A stretch of DNA of 64,000 nucleotides from an uncultured Ectothiorhodospiraceae bacterium (lineage in GTDB: Bacteria; Pseudomonadota; Gammaproteobacteria; UBA6429; Thiohalophilaceae). The notes below the pieces were generated by a model. It did not search any database and had not been told where the DNA came from. It saw nothing but the letters and a program-made list of their open reading frames with translations. A program made the translations under genes and the position numbers. Below are positions 19,590-29,315 of the stretch, piece by piece (the first letter of the stretch is position 1; the number at the start of each line of letters is the position of its first letter). The DNA lies in contig CAMYOL010000014.1 in assembly GCA_947260005.1 (NCBI GenBank), forward strand, positions 1 to 64,000, given 5' to 3'.

Positions 19590-20330
19590 CTATTTAGCAA
19601 CTAACTCATCTGCTACTTTTTGCGCCTCAACAAAATCCAAACTACCTTCATAAATTGCCCGGCCTGTGATCGCACCGATTATACCTTCTTCTGCAACCAC
19701 ACTTAACTGCTTAATATCATCTATGTTGGTAATACCACCGGATGCAATCACGGGTATGTTAATGGCTTGCGCCAATTTAACGGTTGAATCAACATTTACA
19801 CCATTCATCATGCCATCACGACTAATATCAGTATAGATAATGGCTTCCACGCCATCTTTCTCAAAATGTTTCGCCATGTCGATCACATCATGCTTGGATA
19901 ATTTAGACCAACCGTCGACGGCCACTTTACCGTCTTTCGCATCCAGGCCAACAATAATATGGCCAGGGAATTCCAGACAGATGTCATTAACAAAATGTGG
20001 CGCAGCTACCGCCTTGGTTCCAATAATGACATACTGAACACCGGCGTTAAGATAGGTTTGAATGGTATCTTCATCACGGATACCGCCACCGACTTGCACG
20101 GGAACATCCGGATAAGCCTCACAAATGGCTTTCACCACATGGGCATTTTTCGGTTCGCCGGCAAAGGCACCATTTAGATCGACTAAATGAATTCTGCGTG
20201 CACCGGCCTCAACCCATTTTGCTGCCATCTCAACCGGATCATCGGCAAAAATGGTTTCTTGATCCATATCGCCCTGGCGCAAACGCACACACTTGCCATC
20301 TTTAATATCTATTGCAGGAATAATTAACAT
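19590..20330 (-). CDS. hisA: ProFAR isomerase HisA
   Basis: Converts ProFAR to PRFAR. A 246-residue TIM barrel with [18 protein letters not shown] (catalytic Asp), the [11 protein letters not shown] phosphate loop, [12 protein letters not shown] (second catalytic Asp) and IASGGITN. Full length, in order hisB-H-A-F. Confidence 0.97.
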   Translation of the reverse strand: MLIIPAIDIKDGKCVRLRQGDMDQETIFADDPVEMAAKWVEAGARRIHLVDLNGAFAGEPKNAHVVKAICEAYPDVPVQVGGGIRDEDTIQTYLNAGVQYVIIGTKAVAAPHFVNDICLEFPGHIIVGLDAKDGKVAVDGWSKLSKHDVIDMAKHFEKDGVEAIIYTDISRDGMMNGVNVDSTVKLAQAINIPVIASGGITNIDDIKQLSVVAEEGIIGAITGRAIYEGSLDFVEAQKVADELVAK

Positions 20331-20354
20331 GAGGATGATTTTCTTAGTAGTTGA

Positions 20355-21005
20355 TTAAACTCGACCGTTCCAGTTCAGGAAGTTTTTATAAAGTTGTAGC
20401 CCGTCATGCTGGCTTTTCTCAGGGTGAAATTGAGTTGCAAACACATTACCTCTTGCTATCGCCGCCGTAAACGAGATTCCATAATTTGATGAGCCCGCAA
20501 TCATTCCAATGTCTACCGGTTCAACATAATAACTATGTACAAAATAAAATCGTGCATCCTGATCTATACCATTCCACATCGGATGATCAAAGGTTTGGTG
20601 TACCTGATTCCAGCCCATATGTGGGATCTTTAACCGAGCACCCGTTTCAGGATCATGCAAGTCATCTCCGAAATAAGCAACATGCCCAGGTAATATTTTA
20701 AGACACTCTACACCATTATTCTCGTCACTTAAGGTCATTAGTGCCTGCATACCAACACATACTCCAAGTAATGGCTTATCGGCAGCAATCACGTCACGAA
20801 CGACTTTGTCGACATCCAGGCGCTTGATCTCTTTCATACAATCTCGGATGGCACCAACGCCAGGCAATACCACCCGGTCGGCCTGCTCAATCTTACTTCG
20901 ATCGTGGGTTACGACCACCTCAACCCCATCCGCCACGCACTCCAATGCTTTGGCGACTGAGTGAAGGTTTCCCATTCCATAATCTATTACAGCAACACTA
21001 GTCAT
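20355..21005 (-). CDS. hisH: Imidazole glycerol phosphate synthase glutaminase subunit HisH
   Basis: Class I glutamine amidotransferase that supplies ammonia to HisF. 216 residues. The nucleophile cysteine is in [10 protein letters not shown] and the His-Glu pair in [10 protein letters not shown]. The N-terminal [16 protein letters not shown] is typical. It lies 24 bases from hisA. Confidence 0.97.
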   Translation of the reverse strand: MTSVAVIDYGMGNLHSVAKALECVADGVEVVVTHDRSKIEQADRVVLPGVGAIRDCMKEIKRLDVDKVVRDVIAADKPLLGVCVGMQALMTLSDENNGVECLKILPGHVAYFGDDLHDPETGARLKIPHMGWNQVHQTFDHPMWNGIDQDARFYFVHSYYVEPVDIGMIAGSSNYGISFTAAIARGNVFATQFHPEKSQHDGLQLYKNFLNWNGRV

Positions 21006-21036
21006 ATCATTTTAAAAATGTGTTATCAATACAGAG

Positions 21037-21630
21037 TTACAAGCTGCCCTTGGTCGATGGCGTCATGCCGGCCATGCGTGAGTCCGCCTCGATTGCCATG
21101 CGGACGGCCCGGCCAAAGGCTTTAAAAATAGTCTCAGCAATATGGTGAGCATTGTGCCCGCGAATACTATCGATATGCAGGGTTGCCAGAGCGTGATTGA
21201 TAAAGCCTTGAAAGAACTCATGAATCAAATCAACATCGAAGTCCCCGATGCGCGCACGCGCATACTCGGCATGGTATTCCAATCCTGGCCGACCTGAAAA
21301 ATCAATGACCACACGTGACAAAGCCTCATCCAGGGGTACATAGGCATGCCCGTAGCGACGGATGCCTTTTTTGTCACCCATGGCTTTGGCAAAGGCCTGG
21401 CCAATAACAATACCAATGTCCTCAACAGTATGATGCGCATCGATATGCAGGTCTCCCTTGGCCTTGACGCGGATATCAATCAGGCCGTGACGGGCAATCT
21501 GATCCAGCATATGCTCCAAAAAGGGCACACCAGTCTCAAATTCACCCTTACCCGTGCCATCCAGGTTAATTTCGACCTGGATCTGGGTTTCAAGGGTATC
21601 GCGTAGCACTTTTGCACTGCGTGCAGCCAT
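21037..21630 (-). CDS. hisB: Imidazoleglycerol-phosphate dehydratase HisB
   Basis: Dehydrates IGP. The 197 residues represent the monofunctional enzyme, without the phosphatase domain seen in E. coli HisB. Metal-binding histidine motifs [10 protein letters not shown] and [18 protein letters not shown] are intact, as is [13 protein letters not shown]. It heads this part of the his cluster. hisG, hisD and hisC are not in the window. Confidence 0.97.
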   Translation of the reverse strand: MAARSAKVLRDTLETQIQVEINLDGTGKGEFETGVPFLEHMLDQIARHGLIDIRVKAKGDLHIDAHHTVEDIGIVIGQAFAKAMGDKKGIRRYGHAYVPLDEALSRVVIDFSGRPGLEYHAEYARARIGDFDVDLIHEFFQGFINHALATLHIDSIRGHNAHHIAETIFKAFGRAVRMAIEADSRMAGMTPSTKGSL

Positions 21631-21757
21631 GTTTTCTCCTAAGTTTCTCTTTTTATTGAATTATCCTGTAAGTTGGGGATTATAACAACGATCCGGGCTA
21701 GACACTTCCTCAAAACAGGATTATTGTCGAGTATCTTAGTAGGGGAATGTAGTTGCA

Positions 21758-22483
21758 ATGAGTAGTCAGGTCGTCAATCTCAGAAAAATCCAAAATGTAT
21801 GCGAACAATGTGGAATCTATCGTCTTTGCTTACCGATGGGACTTAGCAGCGGCGACATTGATCAACTGGACGACATCATCAAACGCAGCCGCCCATTAAA
21901 AAAGGGGGAGCATGTATTCCGTGCTGGTGAAGATTTCGGTGCCATCTACGCACTACGTTCTGGCTCCATTAAATCTTACTTCCTCAACGAGCGCGGGGAA
22001 GAACACGTCATTGGCTTTAAAATGCCCGGTGATCTGGTTGGCCTTAATGGCATTAATGGTAACCATTACCAAAATTCAGCCATCGCCTTAGAGACCAGCA
22101 GCGTCTGCGAGATACCTTTCACGCAACTTGAAGAACTGGGTAAAGAAATTCAGGGGCTTTCACATCATTTAATCGAGATGATGAGCAAAGAGATCCAGGA
22201 AGAGCACCACAAAGTCGCCATGTGTTCCAAGATGCCGGCCGATGCCCGTCTCGCCAGCGTTATTCAAACCCTGTCACAACGTTTTGAAGAAAGAGGTTTT
22301 TCCGCATCAGAATTTCATCTCAGTATGTCACGAAATGATATTGCTAATATGTTGGGCCTTGCGGTTGAGACCGTTAGCCGATTATTCACCCAGTTTCAGG
22401 ATCAAGGCATATTAAGCGTCGATCGAAAACACATTCGAATCATCGATGCCAAAAAGCTTGCCAGTCTCATCCGCATGGACTAA
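21758..22483 (+). CDS. fnr: Oxygen-sensing regulator Fnr/Anr
   Basis: CRP-family activator with an oxygen-labile 4Fe-4S cluster. Cys15, Cys18 and Cys24 (CEQCGIYRLC) plus Cys117 match the four cluster ligands of E. coli FNR. The C-terminal helix-turn-helix NMLGLAVETVSRLF keeps Glu204, Ser207 and Arg208, which read TTGAT half-sites. The 241-residue length is normal. It is adjacent to the cbb3 oxidase genes, and a matching box precedes ccoN. Divergent from hisB. Confidence 0.95.
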   Translation: MSSQVVNLRKIQNVCEQCGIYRLCLPMGLSSGDIDQLDDIIKRSRPLKKGEHVFRAGEDFGAIYALRSGSIKSYFLNERGEEHVIGFKMPGDLVGLNGINGNHYQNSAIALETSSVCEIPFTQLEELGKEIQGLSHHLIEMMSKEIQEEHHKVAMCSKMPADARLASVIQTLSQRFEERGFSASEFHLSMSRNDIANMLGLAVETVSRLFTQFQDQGILSVDRKHIRIIDAKKLASLIRMD

Positions 22484-22493
22484 ATCATATATC

Positions 22494-22760
22494 CTATTTA
22501 GCTTTATTATCGACCGTTGGACAGGGCCCCTGGAAAAAACAAGTGAGCACACACGAACTGGCCGTCAACATCCAAAATAAGAAGAAGCCAACACTATAGC
22601 CGCCCAGGCGTGATATTTCTCCGTAACCACTGACGGCCATAATTAACTGTGGATCAAAGGCAGTAAAAAAAAGGATCGTAGCGGCACCCGCAGTTAAAAA
22701 AGACGGCCATAGAACCGAAATTATTCGTTGTGCGCTGAAGGGATTTTTTAATGTCGGCAT
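22494..22760 (-). CDS. Small membrane protein of the cbb3 oxidase locus
   Basis: 88 residues with two or three hydrophobic segments (SFLTAGAATILFFTAF, GYSVGFFLFWMLTASSCVLTCFF) and a short tail with CPT. I recall similar proteins near cco genes but no proven function. It occupies the place after ccoH where ccoI and ccoS are often found; neither is in the window. Convergent with fnr, 10 bases apart. Confidence 0.65.
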   Translation of the reverse strand: MPTLKNPFSAQRIISVLWPSFLTAGAATILFFTAFDPQLIMAVSGYGEISRLGGYSVGFFLFWMLTASSCVLTCFFQGPCPTVDNKAK

Positions 22761-22798
22761 TGTTTTCTCCTCACTTCGCTACCTGTCAAAATTTGCCA

Positions 22799-23338
22799 TT
22801 AAGGACCTGGTTGTATTAACTGCTGACCTTGCATTGGGAAATGTATGCGCTGATTAATTTGCCAATTTCCGCTCATAGATTCAATGAATACATTCCACCA
22901 ACCCTCATGGATGTCATCCACTTGAATAACGAAATCGTTCAGATCATTACGTTTTAGTAATAAGACCCGGTCTTTTTCTGCCTGCGTTACATGCACCAGA
23001 CGAACTTTTAAAACCTTATCTGTTTGGGTTAGGCCTGTAGGTATATGGATTTTTAATTCAGAGGTTAACGCATTAAAATCCATCACTGCGGTTACCCCAA
23101 GCTCATGGGCTACACGTTGCTTGGTTAGCACCTGATTAATGGCCAGCCCTTCTTTATAATAATTATCAACGACCAGACTGTCATCATTCTTAACGGCAAT
23201 ATAGACCGTGGTTATACCTGCTATCACCGCTGACGCAGGCAATGAGATAATAAACCAGGGCCAAAACTGTTGATACCAGGGTGGTATTGTTTCTGATATA
23301 TCGAGTTCGCTTTCGCTCATAGTTGATGTACCTGTCAT
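22799..23338 (-). CDS. ccoH: Cytochrome cbb3 oxidase maturation protein CcoH (FixH)
   Basis: FixH-type assembly factor for the cbb3 oxidase. The 179 residues have one membrane helix (WFIISLPASAVIAGITTVYIAV) preceded by PWYQQFWPW, then the typical DDSLVVDNYYKEGLAINQ segment and a periplasmic domain. Its ATG overlaps the ccoG stop as ATGA, suggesting coupled translation. Confidence 0.9.
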   Translation of the reverse strand: MTGTSTMSESELDISETIPPWYQQFWPWFIISLPASAVIAGITTVYIAVKNDDSLVVDNYYKEGLAINQVLTKQRVAHELGVTAVMDFNALTSELKIHIPTGLTQTDKVLKVRLVHVTQAEKDRVLLLKRNDLNDFVIQVDDIHEGWWNVFIESMSGNWQINQRIHFPMQGQQLIQPGP

Positions 23339-24729
23339 TTTAATTTTGGCCCTAAAAATACCGCCTTCGCAGTCGTTTTTAATTCCGGCTTGTCGATGGC
23401 AATAATTGTAAATTTAATCTTTTGACTCATTGCGGTGATATTGACAGGGTCCACCTGAATTCGTGCAGAAACATTGGCTGTTAAATTTGCACTTACCTTG
23501 ACCTGCTCATCACGCAAAATAAATTTAGACTCAAAAGGTGCATCCATTAAGATTCGGTAAGTTCGATCCACCATATCTTTGTTAGCAATCTTTAGGGTAT
23601 AAATATTCTCAATATAACCAAGCGGTGTAGTTCGATACAAGGCATTACGATCACGAACCACATCCAGCTCTAACGGGATACGGGTTGCCATGCTATATAA
23701 GAGACCTGAAGTTAGTACCACTAACAATACAAAATAAACGATCACTCTTGGCCTGAATAATTTTGTTTTAATGTTGTTGAGTGCATTTATCGTGGTGTAT
23801 TTAATTAAATTTCTTGGATACCCCATTTTATCCATTACTTCATTACATACATCTACACAGGCGGCACAACCAATACATTGATATTGCAGGCCCTGGCGAA
23901 TGTCTATTCCGGTCGGGCAAACCTGGACACACAAAGTACAGTCAACACATGCCCCCAAACCTTTTGATTTAGGATCCAGTCCTTTTTTACGCGAACCACG
24001 CGGCTCACCACGCACAGAATCATAGGAAATAATAAGCGTATTATCATCAAACATCGCACTTTGAAAGCGTGCATATGGACACATATAAATACAGACTTGC
24101 TCACGCATCCATCCGGCGTTTCCGTAAGTCGCAAAGCTATAAAATATGATCCAGAACCATTCCCATGGTCCCAGACTCAAATTCCATAATGAACTTGCCA
24201 GCTGATCGACCGGCGTAAAATAAGCAACAAAAGTAAATCCTGTCCAGGCGGAAAAACTAATCCAGATAAAATGCTTAAGCGCTTTGCGGCCAAACTTGTA
24301 TCGGCTTAATGGGGCATTATCTAATTTAATTTGTTTGTTACGACTGCCCTCAACTTTGCGCTCAATCCATAAAAAGACTTCCGTCCATACGGTTTGTGGA
24401 CAGGCAAAACCACACCATAAACGCCCGGCCAGCGCGGTAAAGAAAAACAGGGCAACCCCGGAAATAATTAACAGAACGGCTAAATAGAAAAAATCCTGCG
24501 GCCAAAAGGTCCAGTCAAAAATATAAAAACGTCGATTAGGTAAATCAAATAATACGGCTTGTTTGCCATTCCAATAAATCCATGGCACAAAATAATATAA
24601 GCCCAATAATAGCGTGACACCGAGAACCCTTAAACTGGCATATAGGCCATGGACTTCACGGGGGTAAACCTTTTTGTGTTTAGCGTAGAAGCCGCTGTCT
24701 TGATCGTCTTGCGATACAGACTTATCCAT
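23335..24729 (-). CDS. ccoG: Cytochrome c oxidase accessory protein CcoG (FixG/RdxA)
   Basis: Membrane ferredoxin-like protein implicated in copper handling for cbb3 assembly. 464 residues with several N-terminal membrane segments including WCGFACPQTVWTEVF, a double 4Fe-4S ferredoxin region (CVDCTLCVQVCPTGIDIRQG and CIGCAACVDVC), a further helix and a C-terminal Ig-like FixG domain. It lies downstream of ccoP and overlaps ccoH. Confidence 0.95.
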   Translation of the reverse strand: MDKSVSQDDQDSGFYAKHKKVYPREVHGLYASLRVLGVTLLLGLYYFVPWIYWNGKQAVLFDLPNRRFYIFDWTFWPQDFFYLAVLLIISGVALFFFTALAGRLWCGFACPQTVWTEVFLWIERKVEGSRNKQIKLDNAPLSRYKFGRKALKHFIWISFSAWTGFTFVAYFTPVDQLASSLWNLSLGPWEWFWIIFYSFATYGNAGWMREQVCIYMCPYARFQSAMFDDNTLIISYDSVRGEPRGSRKKGLDPKSKGLGACVDCTLCVQVCPTGIDIRQGLQYQCIGCAACVDVCNEVMDKMGYPRNLIKYTTINALNNIKTKLFRPRVIVYFVLLVVLTSGLLYSMATRIPLELDVVRDRNALYRTTPLGYIENIYTLKIANKDMVDRTYRILMDAPFESKFILRDEQVKVSANLTANVSARIQVDPVNITAMSQKIKFTIIAIDKPELKTTAKAVFLGPKLK

Positions 24730-24759
24730 TTTGATCCAACCAGGACATATAAGAACGTA

Positions 24760-25647
24760 TTACTGACTTAAGCTATAAACATAAGCGGCTAATAGATGTG
24801 CCTTTTCTTCACCAAGCAGATCACGGTGTGCAGGCATTTTACCGTTACGACCCTTCTGGATTGACTCTTTAATTAATCCCGGGGTACCACCATACAACCA
24901 GGTGTTATCCGTTAAATCCGGGGCACCGAGTGCCGGGTTACCTTTACCATCAGCACCGTGACAGGCGACACACATCGAATCAAATTGCGTTTTACCCTGG
25001 GTGACTTTAGCGGCATCCGCTTCTCGCCCACTCAAACTCAATACATATACGGTAATTGAATCGAGTTGTTGCACATTCATGCCGGCACCCATTGGCGGCA
25101 TCACGCCGTTACGACCGTCTAATATAGATGTTTTAATTGTTTCAGGTGCACCGCCATACAACCAGGCTTTATCCGTGAGATTTGGGTAGCCGGCTAACCC
25201 ACCCGCATCTGAACCATGACAGGTTGCACAATTATTTAAAAACAGGCGGTACCCTGAATCCATCGCCTGCGCATCTTTGGCTAAATCAGCTATCGATTTT
25301 TTTGCATAGGCTTTAAAAATAACACCATAACTTTTATCCGCTTCATCCATTTCAGCCTGGTATTGACCGATCTGGGTCCAGCCTGTCATACCAGCATAAT
25401 TACCAGCAGTTGGATATATCACCATGTAAACCAACGAAAACACAATCGTCAGGTAAAACAACCACAACCACCAGCGCGGCAGTGGATTATTATATTCTTG
25501 TAAGTTTCCATCCCAGGTATGGCCAGTCACATCACCTTGATTGGCTTCTTTTTTGCGTTTTTTTGTTGTCCAACGTATCAACCATAAACAGCCAAGAATA
25601 TTGGCAAGAGTGATAACTATGACATAAATACTCCACGCGTTACTCAT
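24760..25647 (-). CDS. ccoP: Cytochrome cbb3 oxidase subunit CcoP (dihaem)
   Basis: Electron-input subunit with two c-type haems. The start is placed at MSNAWSIYVIV, with AGAGG five bases upstream; the frame from 25668 is rejected. About 295 residues: N-terminal membrane helices, NPLPRWWLWLFY, then two cytochrome c domains with CATCH and CVACH and downstream methionine ligands (VMPPMGAGM, KMPAH). It overlaps the end of ccoQ slightly. Confidence 0.96.
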   Translation of the reverse strand: MSNAWSIYVIVITLANILGCLWLIRWTTKKRKKEANQGDVTGHTWDGNLQEYNNPLPRWWLWLFYLTIVFSLVYMVIYPTAGNYAGMTGWTQIGQYQAEMDEADKSYGVIFKAYAKKSIADLAKDAQAMDSGYRLFLNNCATCHGSDAGGLAGYPNLTDKAWLYGGAPETIKTSILDGRNGVMPPMGAGMNVQQLDSITVYVLSLSGREADAAKVTQGKTQFDSMCVACHGADGKGNPALGAPDLTDNTWLYGGTPGLIKESIQKGRNGKMPAHRDLLGEEKAHLLAAYVYSLSQ

Positions 25648-25822
25648 GTTCGCCTCTTCGATGTTCATTTAATTGCATTGGCTGCTCAAGTTCATTCAAT
25701 GGTAAATTCTCAGCTTCTGAAAAGTCTTTTTTACGTCTACGACTGTAGGCCCAAACCACGATACCTATAAATAGGATAATCCATAGCAGTGTTACGAATG
25801 ATTGAATAGTATGTATATCCAT
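25640..25822 (-). CDS. ccoQ: Cytochrome cbb3 oxidase subunit CcoQ
   Basis: 60 residues: one membrane helix (FVTLLWIILFIGIVVWAYS) followed by RRRKKDFSEAENLPL, the normal CcoQ/FixQ pattern. It stabilises the oxidase. It lies between ccoO and ccoP. Confidence 0.93.
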   Translation of the reverse strand: MDIHTIQSFVTLLWIILFIGIVVWAYSRRRKKDFSEAENLPLNELEQPMQLNEHRRGEHE

Positions 25823-25854
25823 GTTGATCTCTTAAGCTTTAATTTCTCTGGACG

Positions 25855-26466
25855 TTAATTTCTTTGGGTCTTAATCGCGGTGCCCAATACTTGTAAATAG
25901 GCAACCAGGGCCTCGAGTTCTGTTTTACCAGTCACCGCCGCTTTTGACGCTTCTATATCAGAATCTTTATAGGGCACACCTAATAACTGCATTGCGGATA
26001 ATTTTTTCGGCGTTAATTCTGCATCAATCAGATTGTGCTCTAACCATGGAAATGCCGGCATATTTGATTCCGGGACCACCGTACGTGGATCGATTAAATG
26101 CGCAATATGCCATTCATCGGAATACAAACCGCCAACCCGGGCTAAATCCGGTCCGGTACGTTTTGATCCCCATTGAAAGGGATGATCGTAAACGAACTCA
26201 CCGGCAACCGAGTAATGACCATAACGTTCTGTTTCGGCGCGAAACGGCCTGATCATTTGTGAGTGACAGGTGTAACAACCCTCACGGATATAGACATCCC
26301 GTCCCTCTAATTGTAACGCTGTATAAGGTTGCAAACCTTTCACTGGTTCAGTGGTATCTTTTAGAAAAAACAAAGGCACAATCTCGACCAGGCCACCAAA
26401 ACTAATCACAATAACGATGAAGATGGCCATCAAGCCAATATTCGTTTCTACTTTTTCATGCGACAT
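25855..26466 (-). CDS. ccoO: Cytochrome cbb3 oxidase subunit CcoO (monohaem)
   Basis: 203 residues: an N-terminal membrane anchor, the c-type haem motif in [15 protein letters not shown], then GPDLARVGG and the [16 protein letters not shown] segment with the likely axial methionine. Full length, between ccoN and ccoQ. Confidence 0.96.
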   Translation of the reverse strand: MSHEKVETNIGLMAIFIVIVISFGGLVEIVPLFFLKDTTEPVKGLQPYTALQLEGRDVYIREGCYTCHSQMIRPFRAETERYGHYSVAGEFVYDHPFQWGSKRTGPDLARVGGLYSDEWHIAHLIDPRTVVPESNMPAFPWLEHNLIDAELTPKKLSAMQLLGVPYKDSDIEASKAAVTGKTELEALVAYLQVLGTAIKTQRN

Positions 26467-26486
26467 AAAATGATTCCTCTAATCAC

Positions 26487-27923
26487 TTAAGCTTGGGCAG
26501 GTTCAGCTGAACTTTGCTTGGCCGGTGCGGGCCCCATAATGGTCATGTAAACATTCCATGCCATGATTAACATACCAATCAGGTATAACACCCCACCAAG
26601 GAACCGGACAACATAATAGGGATAACTTGCTTCGAGCGATTGCACAAAACTGTAAGCCAGGGTGCCATCGGCATTGACTTCACGCCACATCAAACCTTGC
26701 ATGACACCGGCAATCCACATTGAGGCAATATAAAAGACAATTCCAATAGTCGCGATCCATAAATGCACATCGATCATTTTTGTTGAATACATTTTTTCAC
26801 GATCGAACAACTTTGGAATCAGGAAGTAGATACAACCCATAGTGATAAAACCAACCCAACCTAAGGCGCCGGAATGAACGTGACCAATTGTCCAGTCGGT
26901 ATAATGCGACAGGGCATTTACCGTTTTAATCGACATCATCGGCCCTTCAAAGGTCGACATGCCATAAAACGATAAGGACACGATCATAAATTTCAGAATC
27001 GGATCACTGCGTAACTTGTGCCAGGCACCGGACAAGGTCATTACACCATTGATCATCCCACCCCAACTTGGTGCCAATAGAATCAGTGAAAAGATCATAC
27101 CGAGCGATTGCCCCCAGTCAGGCAAAGCGGTGTATTGCAGATGATGAGGACCGGCCCACATATATAAAGAAATTAAAGACCAGAAATGAACAACCGATAA
27201 TCGATAGGAATAAATAGGGCGGTTCGCCTGCTTTGGAACAAAGTAATACATCATTCCAAGAAAACCCGCAGTCAGGAAAAAGCCAACTGCATTGTGGCCG
27301 TACCACCATTGCACCATCGCGTCGATGGTTCCCGGATAGGCCGAATAAGATTTCCAAAGTGAAATTGGAACCGCGGCACTGTTAATCAAATGCAAAACGG
27401 CAACCGTTAAAATAAATGCACCGAAAAACCAGTTGGCGACATAGATGTGCTTGACTTGTCTCTTGACGATTGTGCCAAAGAACACGATTGCATAAGACAC
27501 CCATACCAGGGTAATTAAAATATCAATCGGCCATTCTAATTCCGCATACTCTTTACCTGAGGTAATCCCAAGCGGCAGAGTAATCGCCGCCGCGACAATA
27601 ACCAGCGTCCAGCCCCAGAAGGTAAACGCTGCCAGCTTATCGGAGAATAATCGGACCGAACAGGTTCGTTGAACAACATAATAGGACGTGGCAAATAAGG
27701 CAGAGCCGCCAAAGGCAAAGATGACAGCATTCGTGTGCAAGGGTCGCAAACGGCTATAGGTTAGCCACGGCAGATCAAAATTTAACCCTGGCCAGACTAA
27801 TTGTGCGGCAATCACCACCCCGACTAATATACCAACGACTCCCCATACCACGGTCATTACCGCAAACTGTCTGACTACCTTATAATTGTAAGTCTGCGCG
27901 TTGGAACTTGGTTCTGACTGCAT
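26487..27923 (-). CDS. ccoN: Cytochrome cbb3 oxidase catalytic subunit CcoN
   Basis: Haem-copper oxidase catalytic subunit of the high-affinity type C family. The 478 residues have about 12 membrane segments and the metal-ligand histidines in [39 protein letters not shown] and [14 protein letters not shown]. It heads ccoNOQP-GH. An FNR box at the right distance upstream supports low-oxygen induction. Confidence 0.97.
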   Translation of the reverse strand: MQSEPSSNAQTYNYKVVRQFAVMTVVWGVVGILVGVVIAAQLVWPGLNFDLPWLTYSRLRPLHTNAVIFAFGGSALFATSYYVVQRTCSVRLFSDKLAAFTFWGWTLVIVAAAITLPLGITSGKEYAELEWPIDILITLVWVSYAIVFFGTIVKRQVKHIYVANWFFGAFILTVAVLHLINSAAVPISLWKSYSAYPGTIDAMVQWWYGHNAVGFFLTAGFLGMMYYFVPKQANRPIYSYRLSVVHFWSLISLYMWAGPHHLQYTALPDWGQSLGMIFSLILLAPSWGGMINGVMTLSGAWHKLRSDPILKFMIVSLSFYGMSTFEGPMMSIKTVNALSHYTDWTIGHVHSGALGWVGFITMGCIYFLIPKLFDREKMYSTKMIDVHLWIATIGIVFYIASMWIAGVMQGLMWREVNADGTLAYSFVQSLEASYPYYVVRFLGGVLYLIGMLIMAWNVYMTIMGPAPAKQSSAEPAQA

Positions 27924-27986
27924 AAAGCCGCCTCACTAGCTAAACATGATAAACGTAACTTTAGCAAATGATGGCAAAAAGTATTG

Positions 27987-28000
27987 CTGATCTGGATCAA
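27987..28000 (-). promoter_or_regulatory. FNR/Anr box of the cco operon
   Basis: Minus strand TTGAT-CCAG-ATCAG matches nine of ten FNR consensus bases. A -10-like TAAAGT lies at 27963-27958, giving a start near 27951 and placing the box centre at about -41.5, the class II activation position. ccoN begins 28 bases further on. Confidence 0.75.
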
Positions 28001-28087
28001 ACAACGATCAAGTTACCACTACACAACCGAATTTAAAGCATTAGACATCAATGCCGAGACATAAATAAATTAGACAGCAGATCTCAA

Positions 28088-28864
28088 ATGAAAAAATCCC
28101 TCGATCGCTGGTTACGGCGACGCAAATATAAACGCTTAAAACGCAAATCTTCAAAGACCTGGCGTTATATACGTTGGGCCTGGCGCATCGGATTGCTGTT
28201 ATTGGTCGTTGATATATTTTATGTGATGATAATTTGGCCAGACTGGGACGAATTCAAATCCGGCGCGATCCCAAAATCACGATTTATTCGTGATTATGAA
28301 GTTCAGATGAAAGAACAAATGTTTCATCCGGGATTAAATTGGCAGCCGGTCTCTTTTAAATGGATGCCACCACACCTTCGTCGTGCCGTCATTGCCGCCG
28401 AGGATGCACGTTTCTATCATCACAATGGATTTGATCTCATCGCTTTCAAAGAAGCGATGGACACCAACCTGGAATTGATGCGCTTTAAATACGGCGCCAG
28501 TACCATCTCACAACAGACGATTAAAAACCTGTTTTTCACCAGCTCACGTAACCCTTTGCGCAAATGGCATGAATTACTGTTGACCCTGGGTATGGAATGG
28601 AACCTGGAGAAAAACCGGATCCTGGAAACTTATTTAAACATTGCTGAGTTTGGTGAAGGTATCTATGGAGTGCAGGCGGCGGCAAAACATTATTATGGCG
28701 TTCCGGTTTATTCATTAACTGAACGGCAGGCAGCAGAGATTGCCGCAACCTTACCCAGCCCAATCAAACATAATCCGGGCACAAGAACAAAACGATTTAT
28801 TAAACGCTCGCATCGCATCTATCGATGGATGCAGGTACATAAAGCTAATAAAAATAAGCGTTAG
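28088..28864 (+). CDS. mtgA: Monofunctional peptidoglycan glycosyltransferase MtgA
   Basis: Polymerises lipid II into glycan strands. 258 residues: a basic N-terminus, one membrane anchor (about 33-50), then a GT51 domain with RRAVIAAEDARFYHHNG (catalytic Glu105), the GASTISQQTIKNLF motif, KRILETYLNI-like (KNRILETYLNIAEFG) and GVQAAAKHYYG. No transpeptidase domain. Divergent from ccoN. Confidence 0.95.
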   Translation: MKKSLDRWLRRRKYKRLKRKSSKTWRYIRWAWRIGLLLLVVDIFYVMIIWPDWDEFKSGAIPKSRFIRDYEVQMKEQMFHPGLNWQPVSFKWMPPHLRRAVIAAEDARFYHHNGFDLIAFKEAMDTNLELMRFKYGASTISQQTIKNLFFTSSRNPLRKWHELLLTLGMEWNLEKNRILETYLNIAEFGEGIYGVQAAAKHYYGVPVYSLTERQAAEIAATLPSPIKHNPGTRTKRFIKRSHRIYRWMQVHKANKNKR

Positions 28865-28865
28865 T

Positions 28866-29198
28866 TTATTCGGGCTTCCAGATCCCAACCGCAGGATCAT
28901 CGGTAGCAACACTTTTACCTGCAGGCAAATCAGGTGCTGCACTTTGTTCGTTTGCGGCTTGAGGTTTTGCAGATTCAGCACGGTCATCACAAACGTGTTT
29001 CATAAAGGCATGGAGCTGGTCTAATAATTCATCGCGCTCATTGGCCGGGCCAGGATAATCCGCACAAAGATAACCTGCGACGGCGACCAGATACTGTATG
29101 TTGACCATCATGTCTTCCTGCGCGGCCGCATCATGCTCGACAATTCGTTTTAATAAATCTGTAATTAATTCCTGGGAAAGACTGATGTTGCCTGACAT
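28866..29198 (-). CDS. Small cytosolic protein, unrecognised
   Basis: 110 residues. The N-terminal two-thirds look helical (LSQELITDLLKRIVEHDAAAQEDMM, LVAVAGYLCADYPG, DELLDQLHAFMKHVCDD) and the tail is low-complexity and alanine-rich. No signal peptide or membrane helix and no recognised family. Convergent with mtgA with one base between stop codons. Coding is supported by the long clean frame and absence of overlap. Confidence 0.6.
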   Translation of the reverse strand: MSGNISLSQELITDLLKRIVEHDAAAQEDMMVNIQYLVAVAGYLCADYPGPANERDELLDQLHAFMKHVCDDRAESAKPQAANEQSAAPDLPAGKSVATDDPAVGIWKPE

Positions 29199-29315
29199 GG
29201 ATATATCCTCGGTAAAATTTTGCGCTAGTTTACAGGTTAAAATACGGCTAAACCACCCATGAACCAGGTGGTTATTCGTCTGTAATAAGGTGTAAAACGA
29301 AAATTAGCGTAACAA

